A DNA stretch of 6,424 nucleotides, taken from NCBI GenBank assembly GCA_021784255.1, contig JAJXSZ010000185.1:1-6424 (forward strand), read 5' to 3'. The position numbers were made by a program, and so were the translations under genes. Origin of the DNA: Pseudomonadota bacterium (lineage in GTDB: Bacteria > Pseudomonadota > Alphaproteobacteria > Acetobacterales > Acetobacteraceae). Below, piece by piece: positions 1-5,248 of the stretch. The stretch's first letter is position 1. Each line of letters starts with the position of its first letter. The notes beneath the pieces were generated by a model, which saw only the letters and a program-made list of their open reading frames with translations, was not told where the DNA came from and ran no database searches.

Positions 1-46
1 ACGCGTAATTGTCGGAGAGGATGGGGACGGGCGTGGGTTCGATCAT
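1..46 (-). CDS. gloB: Hydroxyacylglutathione hydrolase (glyoxalase II), N-terminal fragment
   Basis: Only the first 15 codons lie in the window; the gene runs off the left edge. The reading is MIEPTPVPILSDNYA, and the stretch PVPxLSDNYA is the usual start of glyoxalase II, the first beta strand of the metallo-beta-lactamase fold before the metal-binding HxHxDH motif, which is outside the window. Glyoxalase II hydrolyses S-lactoylglutathione to lactate and glutathione in methylglyoxal detoxification. An AGGA sequence seven bases before the ATG is a good ribosome binding site and supports this start. The divergent neighbour is a methyltransferase that, as I recall, often sits next to gloB in alphaproteobacteria, which strengthens the call. 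With 15 residues the assignment stays provisional. Confidence 0.6.
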   Translation of the reverse strand, partial: MIEPTPVPILSDNYA

Positions 47-86
47 CGGTCGATCCTACCAGCCCCGGTGAGGCCCGCCAGCCTCC

Positions 87-190
87 ATCGACGGTTTCTC
101 CACCGATGGTTTCGCCACCGACGGTTCTCCACCGACGGTTTCTCCGGCCGTGGTTTCTCCGGCCGCCGTTTTCCCAGCCGTCGTTTCTCT
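87..190. repeat. Seven-unit 15-bp tandem repeat in the gloB/methyltransferase spacer
   Basis: Seven head-to-tail units start at 87, 102, 117, 131, 146, 161 and 176. Each is 15 bp except the third, which is 14 bp because one T is missing from its TTT. The type unit is ACCGACGGTTTCTCC; the GGTTTC part is best kept, and the first half drifts from ACCGAC to GGCCGT to AGCCGT along the array. It fills most of the spacer between two divergent genes, so promoters for both must lie in or beside it. Although a plus-strand frame stays open through it from 68, the extra 55 residues would be an arginine/phenylalanine-rich repeat with no counterpart in the methyltransferase family, so I treat it as non-coding. 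Confidence 0.85.
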
Positions 191-216
191 GCGGTCGCCC
201 GTTGCGGGCGGCGGCG

Positions 217-225
217 TGCTATAAG
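217..225 (+). promoter_or_regulatory. Possible extended -10 promoter element of the methyltransferase gene
   Basis: The sequence TGCTATAAG reads as an extended -10 element (TGn followed by TATAAG, five of six matches to TATAAT). No convincing -35 hexamer lies 16 to 18 bp upstream, which extended -10 promoters can tolerate. Transcription would begin at about 232-233, on the ATG itself, giving a leaderless mRNA. The AAGG at 223-226 could instead be a Shine-Dalgarno sequence, in which case the promoter lies further upstream in or near the repeat array. The two readings exclude each other. Confidence 0.35.
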
Positions 226-232
226 GCGGGTC

Positions 233-952
233 ATGGCGACCGACGTCCACGCGGCGGCGCAGTTCTACGCGACGCGCGGTGGCGCGGTGGCGGCGCGACT
301 GCTGCGCGAGCACCTGGCGGCTGCCTGGCCCGATCTCTCCGGCCGGGCGCTGCTCGGGCTCGGCTACACGCTGCCCTATCTGCGCGTCTGGCGTGGCGCG
401 GAGGGAAGGGGAGCGGCGCGCATCGCCGCCGCGATCCCCGCCCAGCTCGGCGCCGCGCGCTGGCCGCCCGACGGGCCGGGCCTGGCCTGCGCCGTCGAGG
501 AAGGGGCGCTGCCCTTCCCCGATCTCTGCTTCGACCGGGTGCTGATGGTGCATGGCATCGAGTCCGCGGAGAACGCGCGGGCGATGCTGCGCGAGGTCTG
601 GCGCGTGCTGAAGGACGAGGGGCGGGTGCTGGTCGTCGCGCCCAACCGCAGCGGCCTGTGGGCGCACGCGGAGAGCACGCCGTTCGGCCAGGGCCAGCCC
701 TACTCACCAGGACAGATCGGCCGGCTGCTCGCGCGCTCGCTGTTCCGGGTCGAGCGGCGGGAGGCGGCGCTGTTCGTGCCGCCGCTGCAGTCGCGCCTGG
801 TGCTGAAGGGCGCGCGGCTGTGGGAGCGCGCCGGCCACGCCGCGCCGCGCTTCGCCGGGGTGACCATCACCGAGGCCACGAAGGACCTCTACGGCATCAT
901 CCCGGTCGGTGCAAAACCGCAACGGCGACGCGTGCTCGTGCCGGCGGTCTAG
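233..952 (+). CDS. Class I SAM-dependent methyltransferase family protein
   Basis: This 239-residue protein looks like the Methyltransf_11-type proteins of alphaproteobacteria. What shows it: a first strand and glycine loop LLGLGYTLPYL near residues 40-50, the strand FDRVLMVHGIESAENARAML at 100-119 typical of the motif IV and following helix, and the block VWRVLKDEGRVLVVAPN at 122-138, the usual post-motif strand. The substrate is unknown. Motif I lacks the clean D/ExGxGxG of most SAM enzymes, which I believe is normal for this family, so activity is inferred. I chose the ATG at 233 because homology-like sequence begins there and AAGG lies six bases upstream; the frame is open back to 68 but only through the 15-bp repeat. 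The gene is divergent from the putative gloB and ends 7 bp before a hairpin terminator. Confidence 0.82.
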   Translation: MATDVHAAAQFYATRGGAVAARLLREHLAAAWPDLSGRALLGLGYTLPYLRVWRGAEGRGAARIAAAIPAQLGAARWPPDGPGLACAVEEGALPFPDLCFDRVLMVHGIESAENARAMLREVWRVLKDEGRVLVVAPNRSGLWAHAESTPFGQGQPYSPGQIGRLLARSLFRVERREAALFVPPLQSRLVLKGARLWERAGHAAPRFAGVTITEATKDLYGIIPVGAKPQRRRVLVPAV

Positions 953-1004
953 CGCAATATCCGGCCGGATGGAATCATCTGGCCGGATTTCTTGCTGTGG
1001 AAAA
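950..1004 (+). repeat. Terminator-like 3' element, copy 1 (plus orientation)
   Basis: Beginning with the TAG stop of the methyltransferase, this stretch aligns without gaps to the sequence that follows the TAG stop of the DUF488 gene on the minus strand at 6265-6211. By my hand alignment, 31 of 40 positions agree over 965-1004 and 25 of 30 over 965-994, and 7 of 12 between stop and 965. The shared core reads CCsGATGGAA, then CTGGCCGG, then TTTCTTGCT. It includes the hairpin terminator. Confidence 0.55.
959..993 (+). terminator. Rho-independent terminator of the methyltransferase gene
   Basis: Arm ATCCGGCCGGAT (959-970), loop GGAATC, arm ATCTGGCCGGAT (977-988) form a 12-bp stem with a single G-U wobble in RNA, followed by TTCTT. 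It begins seven bases after the TAG stop. The left arm is itself a perfect 12-bp palindrome. The T-rich tail is short but fits a GC-rich genome. The minus-strand reading has no T-tract, so it probably serves the plus strand only. Confidence 0.7.
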
Positions 1005-1037
1005 CTTAGACTTTTGGGAAGCTCGTCGCCGGCCTGC

Positions 1038-1056
1038 CTGAGCCGGACAGGCTCAG
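1038..1056. other. Inverted repeat between the methyltransferase and metW genes
   Basis: CTGAGCC (1038-1044), a five-base loop GGACA, and GGCTCAG (1050-1056) give a perfect 7-bp stem. It lies 28 bases beyond the metW stop on the minus strand. No T-tract follows on either strand, so it may only weakly terminate or protect the metW transcript; I cannot say more. Confidence 0.4.
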
Positions 1057-1061
1057 ACCGA

Positions 1062-1100
1062 TCGCAGGTTGCTATCGCGGGTTGCTATCGCAGGTTGCTC
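1062..1100. repeat. Three-unit 13-bp tandem repeat spanning the metW stop codon
   Basis: Units TCGCAGGTTGCTA (1062-1074), TCGCGGGTTGCTA (1075-1087) and TCGCAGGTTGCTC (1088-1100) follow one another without gaps. On the minus strand the unit nearest the gene encodes the last residues SNLR, and the junction to the next unit creates the TAG stop. Because 13 is not a multiple of three, the copies shift the frame; a single copy would let metW read SNLRSV and then TGA. Confidence 0.85.
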
Positions 1101-1801
1101 TGGCGCGCGCCGTCCGGGGCCGGCGATCCGGCGGGCGCTCCGGCCTTGCGCAGCCGGAACAGCGCCTGTTCGCCGAACAGGTTGGCCAGGCCCGGGAAGC
1201 GCCGCCAGGGCGAGCGCTGGCCGGCGTCGTCCACCGCCAGCCACTGCTCGATCGCGTAGCCCTCCTGCTCGCACAGCGCCATGAAGTCGCGGATCGTGCA
1301 GGGATGGATGTTCGGGGTCTCGTACCACGGCCGCGACCAGACGCTGGTCATCGGCATGCGCCCGGTGCTGAGCAACTGCCAGCGCACCAGCCAGTGCCCG
1401 AAATTGGGGAAACTCAGGATCGCGCGCGAGCCGATGCGCAGCATCTGGCGCAGCACCTCGCGCGGCCGCTCCACCGCCTGGAGGGTGCGGCTCAGCACCA
1501 CGACATCGAAGGCGCCGTCGGGATATTCGGCGAGGTCGTGGTCGGCGTCGCCGTGCATCACCGGCAGGCCGTGCGCCACCGAGCGCGTGACCTCCGCCAT
1601 GTCGATCTCGATGCCGCGCGCATCGCAGCCCCGGGTGCGCGAGAGCGTCTCGATCAGGCTGCCGTCGCCCGAGCCGATGTCGAGCACGCGCGAGCCGGGC
1701 TCGATCATCTCGGCGATGAGCCGCAGGTCCAGACGCATGTTCTTGGCCACGAACCGGACCGGCTCGGGGTGGGCCGGCCCGGGCCTGCCGATCTCGTTCA
1801 T
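1085..1801 (-). CDS. metW: MetW, methionine biosynthesis methyltransferase-like protein
   Basis: This 238-residue protein is the MetW partner that accompanies MetX in many proteobacteria; MetW is thought to be needed for, or to stabilise, homoserine acyl transfer. It has a Rossmann-type methyltransferase fold: motif I SRVLDIGSGDGSLIETL at 37-53, the acidic strand end GIEID at 63-67, GDAD at 84-87, the strand FDVVVLSRTLQAVERP at 98-113, and the MetW signature SFPNFGHWLVRWQLL at 130-144, followed by TPNIHPCTIRDF at 162-173. The ATG at 1801 lies 13 bases after the metX stop with GGGAG seven bases upstream, so the two are one operon. The tail after about residue 219 (AGAPAGSPAPDGARQSNLR) is low in complexity and ends in a 13-bp DNA repeat. 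Assignment is firm; its exact biochemical role is less certain. Confidence 0.93.
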   Translation of the reverse strand: MNEIGRPGPAHPEPVRFVAKNMRLDLRLIAEMIEPGSRVLDIGSGDGSLIETLSRTRGCDARGIEIDMAEVTRSVAHGLPVMHGDADHDLAEYPDGAFDVVVLSRTLQAVERPREVLRQMLRIGSRAILSFPNFGHWLVRWQLLSTGRMPMTSVWSRPWYETPNIHPCTIRDFMALCEQEGYAIEQWLAVDDAGQRSPWRRFPGLANLFGEQALFRLRKAGAPAGSPAPDGARQSNLR

Positions 1802-1814
1802 CGCGCCGCTCCCG

Positions 1815-2948
1815 TCACCGCGCCAGCCCCGCCCGCTCCGCGCAGCCGGCGAGGAAGCCCGCGAGGGTGCGATGGAAATCCGGCTCGTCGAGCAGGAACG
1901 CGTCGTGGCCCTTGTCGGTCGGGATCTCGACGAAGCTGACATTGGCCGCGGCGCGATTGAGGGCGCGCACCAGGGCGCGGCTCTCGCGGGTGGGAAACAG
2001 CCAGTCGCTGGAGAAGCTGACGACGCAGAACCGCGCCCTGGTGCCCGCGAAGGCCGCGGCGAGGTCGTCGCCGTGATCCGCCGCGAGGTCGAAATAATCC
2101 ATCGCGCGGGTGATGGTCAGGTAGGCGTTGGCATCGAAGCGGCGGACGAAGGTGCTGCCCTGGTGGCGCAGGTAGGATTCGACCTGGAACATGTCGCCGA
2201 AGATCGACAGCCCGCCGTTCTGCAGCCGCCGGCCGAATTTCCGCGCCAGCGCCGCCTCGGAGAGATAGGTGATGTGGGCCGCCATGCGCGCCACGGCGAG
2301 GCCGCGCGCGGGGATCGTGGCGTGTTCGTGATAGCGCCCGCCATGATACTCGGGATCGGCGAAGATCGCCTGCCGCCCGACCTCGTGGAAGGCGATGTTC
2401 TGCGCCGAATGGTGCGAGGCGGTGGCGATCGGCACCGCGGCGAACAGGGCGTCGGGGTAGGTCGCGGCCCATTCCAGCACCTGCATCCCGCCCATCGAGC
2501 CGCCGAGCACGGCGAACAGGCGCTCGATGCCGAGATGCTCCACCAGCCGCTTCTGCGCGCGCACCATGTCGCGGATCGTCACCGGCGGGAAATCGGTGCC
2601 CCACCGGGTCCCGTCCGGGCGCAGGCTGCGCGGCCCGGTGCTGCCCATGCAGCCGCCCAGCACGTTGGCGCAGATCACGAAATATTTTGCCGTGTCCACC
2701 GGGCGGCCAGGCCCCACCACCTGCGTCCACCAGCCTTCCTTGCCGGTCACCGGCGAGGTCTCGGCGGGGTATTGATCGCCGGTCAGCGCATGGCAGACCA
2801 GCACCGCGTTGGCCCGCGCCGCGTCCAGCGTGCCGTAGGTGCGGTAGGCGACGGTGAGTTCCGGCAGCGTCACGCCGCAGTCGAGCACGAGCCCGTCCGC
2901 AAAGCGGATGTTCTGGTGTTCGGCCTCGGGCAGGTCCGGCAGGTCCAT
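1815..2948 (-). CDS. metX: Homoserine O-acyltransferase (acetyl or succinyl), MetX family
   Basis: The 377-residue alpha/beta hydrolase activates homoserine with an acyl group from acyl-CoA, the first committed step of methionine synthesis in the cytoplasm. The catalytic triad is visible: nucleophile Ser151 in LGGSMGGMQVLEW, Asp315 in SSDWLFP, His348 in DKGHDAF. Other MetX hallmarks are CHALTGDQY (52-60), the GWWTQVVGPGRPVDT stretch (72-86), and ICANVLGGCMGSTGP (92-106). Length matches the family. I chose the ATG at 2948, with GGAG seven bases upstream; an in-frame ATG at 2966 would add only MPRGAA. MetX families have switched between acetyl- and succinyl-CoA several times and I cannot decide the donor from sequence alone. 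It is followed by metW after 13 bases and is divergent from the chorismate mutase operon. I found no SAM riboswitch in the leader. Confidence 0.95.
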   Translation of the reverse strand: MDLPDLPEAEHQNIRFADGLVLDCGVTLPELTVAYRTYGTLDAARANAVLVCHALTGDQYPAETSPVTGKEGWWTQVVGPGRPVDTAKYFVICANVLGGCMGSTGPRSLRPDGTRWGTDFPPVTIRDMVRAQKRLVEHLGIERLFAVLGGSMGGMQVLEWAATYPDALFAAVPIATASHHSAQNIAFHEVGRQAIFADPEYHGGRYHEHATIPARGLAVARMAAHITYLSEAALARKFGRRLQNGGLSIFGDMFQVESYLRHQGSTFVRRFDANAYLTITRAMDYFDLAADHGDDLAAAFAGTRARFCVVSFSSDWLFPTRESRALVRALNRAAANVSFVEIPTDKGHDAFLLDEPDFHRTLAGFLAGCAERAGLAR

Positions 2949-2963
2949 GGCAGCTCCGCGCGG

Positions 2964-2992
2964 CATATGCGCAGAGCGTGCCGCCGTTGCAA
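2964..2992 (-). promoter_or_regulatory. Possible metX-metW promoter
   Basis: On the minus strand TTGCAA (2992-2987) and CATATG (2969-2964) are separated by 17 bases, a sigma-70-like -35/-10 layout with four and three matches to consensus. The start codon at 2948 follows 15 bases later, so the leader would be only a few bases long, leaving no room for a riboswitch. The match is weak and seen by eye only. Confidence 0.3.
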
Positions 2993-3049
2993 CCGCGGGT
3001 CGCGGGCGCTTTGCCGGCGGCCAGGTTCGCGCCCGCCAATGTCCGTGCT

Positions 3050-3077
3050 TTGCAGTTCCGGGCGCATCGGTTACGAC
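3050..3077 (+). promoter_or_regulatory. Possible promoter of the chorismate mutase-hisC-tyrA operon
   Basis: TTGCAG (3050-3055) and TACGAC (3072-3077) are spaced by 16 bases in the spacer divergent from metX. Each hexamer has three matches to the sigma-70 consensus, so this is only a candidate. Its -10 overlaps the left arm of the inverted repeat at 3074-3089. Confidence 0.22.
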
Positions 3078-3089
3078 GCTCCGGCGTCG
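3074..3089 (+). promoter_or_regulatory. Inverted repeat just upstream of the chorismate mutase start
   Basis: CGACGC, loop TCCG, GCGTCG gives a perfect 6-bp stem with a four-base loop, ending 12 bases before the ATG. It could be a small leader hairpin next to the ribosome binding site or an operator half-site pair. There is no leader peptide rich in Phe or Tyr and no T-tract, so classical attenuation is not supported. Confidence 0.35.
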
Positions 3090-3101
3090 CGAAGAACCGG
3101 A

Positions 3102-3977
3102 ATGCCAGACAACGCCCCTCCCAACGCCAACGCCGCCACCGGCCAGCCGGACCTCGGCGCCCTGCGCGCCGAGATCGATGCCATCGACGAACGTCTGCAC
3201 GACCTGCTGATGCAGCGTGCCGGCGTGGTGGAGCGCATCGGCCGGCTGCCGTCCAAATCGGGGGTGAAGACCCGCCCGGGGCGGGAGGCCGCGATCATCC
3301 GCCATCTGCTCGCCCGCCACCGCGGCCCGCTGCCGGCGCAGACCGTGGTGCGCATCTGGCGGGAGATGTTCCTCGGCTTCACCGCGATCGAGGGCAAGGT
3401 TGCCGTCGCCGTCTGCGAGAGCGCCGCCGACGAGGGCATGGCGGCGCTGGCGCGCGAGCATTTCGGCGCGCTGGTGCCGCTGCAGGTCTATCGCACGCCG
3501 GCGCGCGCCATCGCCCAGGTCAGCAGCGGGGCCGTCTCCGCGGCACTGCTGCCGCTGCCCACCGCCGACGAGCCCACCGCCTGGTGGACGGCGCTGCCGC
3601 ATGGCGACGGGCCGCGCATCCTGGTCTCCGCGCGCCTGCCGTTCTGGCGCCGGCGGCCGGAAGGCGCGCCGCGCGTCGAGGGCTTCGTCGTCGCCGCCCG
3701 CGCCCCTGACCCCAGCGGCGCCGATCGCAGCCTGATCGCCTTCGAGCTGCCGGACGCGATGAGCCAGGCGAGCCTCGCCGGCAGCCTCGCCCGCGCCGGC
3801 TTCGCCGATGCCGCCATCCTGCTGCGCCGCGCCGGCGGCGAGGCGCTGGCGCTGGTCGATGTCGCGGGCTACCTCGCCGAGGAGGACCCGCGCCTGGCAC
3901 TCGCCGACCTGCCGCGCCCGGGCGTGCTGCTCGGCGCCTACGCCATCCCGATCGAGGGAACGTCCGAGGCACCATGA
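3102..3977 (+). CDS. Chorismate mutase (AroQ type) with degenerate prephenate dehydratase-ACT tail
   Basis: The 291-residue protein starts with an AroQ chorismate mutase domain at about 17-97, which converts chorismate to prephenate. Arg22 (LRAEIDAID), Arg39 (LLMQRAGVV) and Arg61-Glu62 (RPGREAAII) match the E. coli positions 11, 28 and 51-52; the usual active-site lysine (K39) falls near Pro50-Lys52 and is uncertain. Residues 99-200 resemble prephenate dehydratase (KVAVAVCESAADEGMAAL, then AIAQVSSGAVSAALLPLP), but this part is about a third too short and the catalytic TRF motif is EGF (193-195). Residues 208-270 resemble an ACT domain (DRSLIAFELPD, then ALVDVAGYLAEEDPRLA) without the ESRP phenylalanine-binding motif. 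I infer a mutase with a dead P-protein tail. The start has a weak GAAG site; the stop overlaps hisC by 4 bp (ATGA). Confidence 0.88.
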   Translation: MPDNAPPNANAATGQPDLGALRAEIDAIDERLHDLLMQRAGVVERIGRLPSKSGVKTRPGREAAIIRHLLARHRGPLPAQTVVRIWREMFLGFTAIEGKVAVAVCESAADEGMAALAREHFGALVPLQVYRTPARAIAQVSSGAVSAALLPLPTADEPTAWWTALPHGDGPRILVSARLPFWRRRPEGAPRVEGFVVAARAPDPSGADRSLIAFELPDAMSQASLAGSLARAGFADAAILLRRAGGEALALVDVAGYLAEEDPRLALADLPRPGVLLGAYAIPIEGTSEAP

Positions 3978-4030
3978 CCACGCCCCCCGAAACCACGCAT
4001 CCCGAAACCACGCCACCCGGAACCACGCCC
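3971..4030. repeat. Four-unit 15-bp tandem repeat at the hisC start
   Basis: Units at 3971, 3986, 4001 and 4016: ACCATGACCACGCCC, CCCGAAACCACGCAT, CCCGAAACCACGCCA and CCCGGAACCACGCCC. The first unit holds the overlapping chorismate mutase stop and hisC start. The repeat encodes the PETTH/PETTP/PGTTP residues of the HisC N-terminus. The reverse complement of a unit contains CGTGGTTTC, the same core and same period as the array at 87-190. Confidence 0.8.
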
Positions 4031-5248
4031 GCCGCCGCGGCACCCACCAGCCCGACGCCACGCGCGGAGGTGATGCGGATCGCCGCCTATGTCGGCGGCG
4101 AGGGCCGGCTCGAGGGCGTCAACCGGGTGATCAAGCTCTCCTCCAACGAGGGCGCGTTCGGTCCGCCGCCGGGCGCCATCGCGGCCTATACCAGGGTCGC
4201 CGCCGAGATCTTCCGCTATCCGGACGGCGCCTCGACGGCGCTGCGCGCGGCGATCGGGCAGCGCCACGGGCTCGATCCCGCGCGCATCGTCTGCGGCACC
4301 GGCTCGGACGAGCTGATCGGCCATCTCTGCCACATCTACGGCGGTGCCGGCACCGATATCCTGATGTCGATGCACGGCTTCACGATGTACCAGATCGCCG
4401 GCACCTATGCCGGCAGCCGCGTCATCAAGGTGCCGGAGTGCAACCTCACCACGGATGTCGACGCGCTGCTCGCGAACGTGACGGAAGCGACACGGATCGT
4501 CTTCGTCGCCAACCCCAACAACCCGACGGGCAGCCTGCTGGCGCAGGCGGAGATGCAGCGGCTGCGCGCCGGGCTGCGGGCGGACATCCTGCTGGTGATC
4601 GACGCGGCCTACGCCGAGTATGTCGAGGACCGCGACTACGATCCCGGCGTCGCGCTCGTCGATGCGGGCGACAACACGGTGATGCTGCGCACCTTCAGCA
4701 AGATCTACGGGCTCGGCGGCATGCGCGTCGGCTGGGCCTATGCCCCGGCCGGCGTCATCGACGCGATCAACCGCGTGCGCGGCGTCTTCAACGTCAACAT
4801 CGCCGCCCAGGCCGCGGCCGTCGCGGCGCTGGCGGAGCCCGGTTGGGTGGAGAAGGGGCGCGAGCACAACGCGCGCGCCAGGGCCCGGCTGGCGGCGGCA
4901 CTGCAGCGCGCCGGCATCAAAGTCTGGCCCAGCCACGGCAACTTCTTCCTCGCCGATTTCGCGACGCCGGCCCGCGCCGCCGCGGCCGACGCGAGCCTGC
5001 GCGCCCGCGGCCTGATCGTGCGCGCCATGGGCGCCTACGACCTGCCGCATTGCCTGCGCATCACCGTCGGCACCGACGAGGAGTGCGGCCTGGTCGCCGA
5101 GGCGCTGACCGCGTTCATGACGTCGCAGAAGGAAGCCACCCCCGGGGCAACTTCCGGGGCAGCCCCTGGGGCAGCCCCTGGGGCGACCGCCGGGGCAATC
5201 CCCGGGGCAACCTCGCGGAAGGACGGGGCGGCGCCGAAGAATGGCTGA
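3974..5248 (+). CDS. hisC: Histidinol-phosphate / aromatic aminotransferase
   Basis: A fold-type I PLP aminotransferase of 424 residues, about 60 longer than typical HisC. The core at about 30-385 shows LSSNEGAFGPPP (55-66), FRYPDGAS (80-87), GTGSDELIG (108-116), NPNNPTG (180-186), Asp210 and Tyr213 in VIDAAYAEY, the Schiff-base Lys243 in TFSKIYGLGGMRVGW, and Arg362 in LRITVG for the substrate carboxylate. The extra residues are repeats: PETT-type units at 5-20 and GAxx tetrapeptides at 391-414. Lying between chorismate mutase and tyrA, it probably transaminates prephenate or hydroxyphenylpyruvate as well as imidazole acetol phosphate, as known for the Zymomonas enzyme next to tyrC. GAGG lies four bases before the ATG, which overlaps the upstream stop. 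Whether the genome has a second HisC in the his operon cannot be seen here. Confidence 0.92.
   Translation: MTTPPETTHPETTPPGTTPAAAAPTSPTPRAEVMRIAAYVGGEGRLEGVNRVIKLSSNEGAFGPPPGAIAAYTRVAAEIFRYPDGASTALRAAIGQRHGLDPARIVCGTGSDELIGHLCHIYGGAGTDILMSMHGFTMYQIAGTYAGSRVIKVPECNLTTDVDALLANVTEATRIVFVANPNNPTGSLLAQAEMQRLRAGLRADILLVIDAAYAEYVEDRDYDPGVALVDAGDNTVMLRTFSKIYGLGGMRVGWAYAPAGVIDAINRVRGVFNVNIAAQAAAVAALAEPGWVEKGREHNARARARLAAALQRAGIKVWPSHGNFFLADFATPARAAAADASLRARGLIVRAMGAYDLPHCLRITVGTDEECGLVAEALTAFMTSQKEATPGATSGAAPGAAPGATAGAIPGATSRKDGAAPKNG
5144..5215. repeat. Six-unit 12-bp tandem repeat encoding the HisC C-terminal tail
   Basis: Six exact-length units begin at 5144, 5156, 5168, 5180, 5192 and 5204, each starting GGGGC. 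The second and third are identical (GGGGCAGCCCCT). They encode GATS, GAAP, GAAP, GATA, GAIP, GATS. Because GGGGC and GCCCC alternate, the RNA can pair with itself strongly just before the tyrA start at 5241. Confidence 0.88.

Noticed and set aside
87..190. CRISPR array
   Set aside because: Units are 15 bp, head to tail, with no spacers and no cas genes.
68..232. N-terminal extension of the methyltransferase
   Set aside because: It would be an Arg/Phe repeat encoded by the 15-bp array, with no family counterpart; a suitable ATG is at 233.
2949..3101. SAM riboswitch upstream of metX
   Set aside because: I looked on the minus strand for the SAM-II and other SAM-binding cores and saw no match; the likely leader is also too short. 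A covariance search would settle it.
2949..3101. Phe/Tyr attenuator leader peptide upstream of chorismate mutase
   Set aside because: No short reading frame rich in Phe or Tyr codons and no terminator with a T-tract in the 153-bp spacer.
1281..3977. An 898-codon plus-strand open frame running through metW and metX into chorismate mutase
   Set aside because: Its first 600 codons are antisense to metX and metW, which have clear catalytic motifs; the frame is open only because stops are rare at this GC. Only the part from 3102 is real.
1815..4061. A 748-codon minus-strand open frame that would extend metX upstream
   Set aside because: The added 371 residues are antisense to chorismate mutase and the hisC repeat and have no MetX-like sequence; a good start with GGAG exists at 2948.
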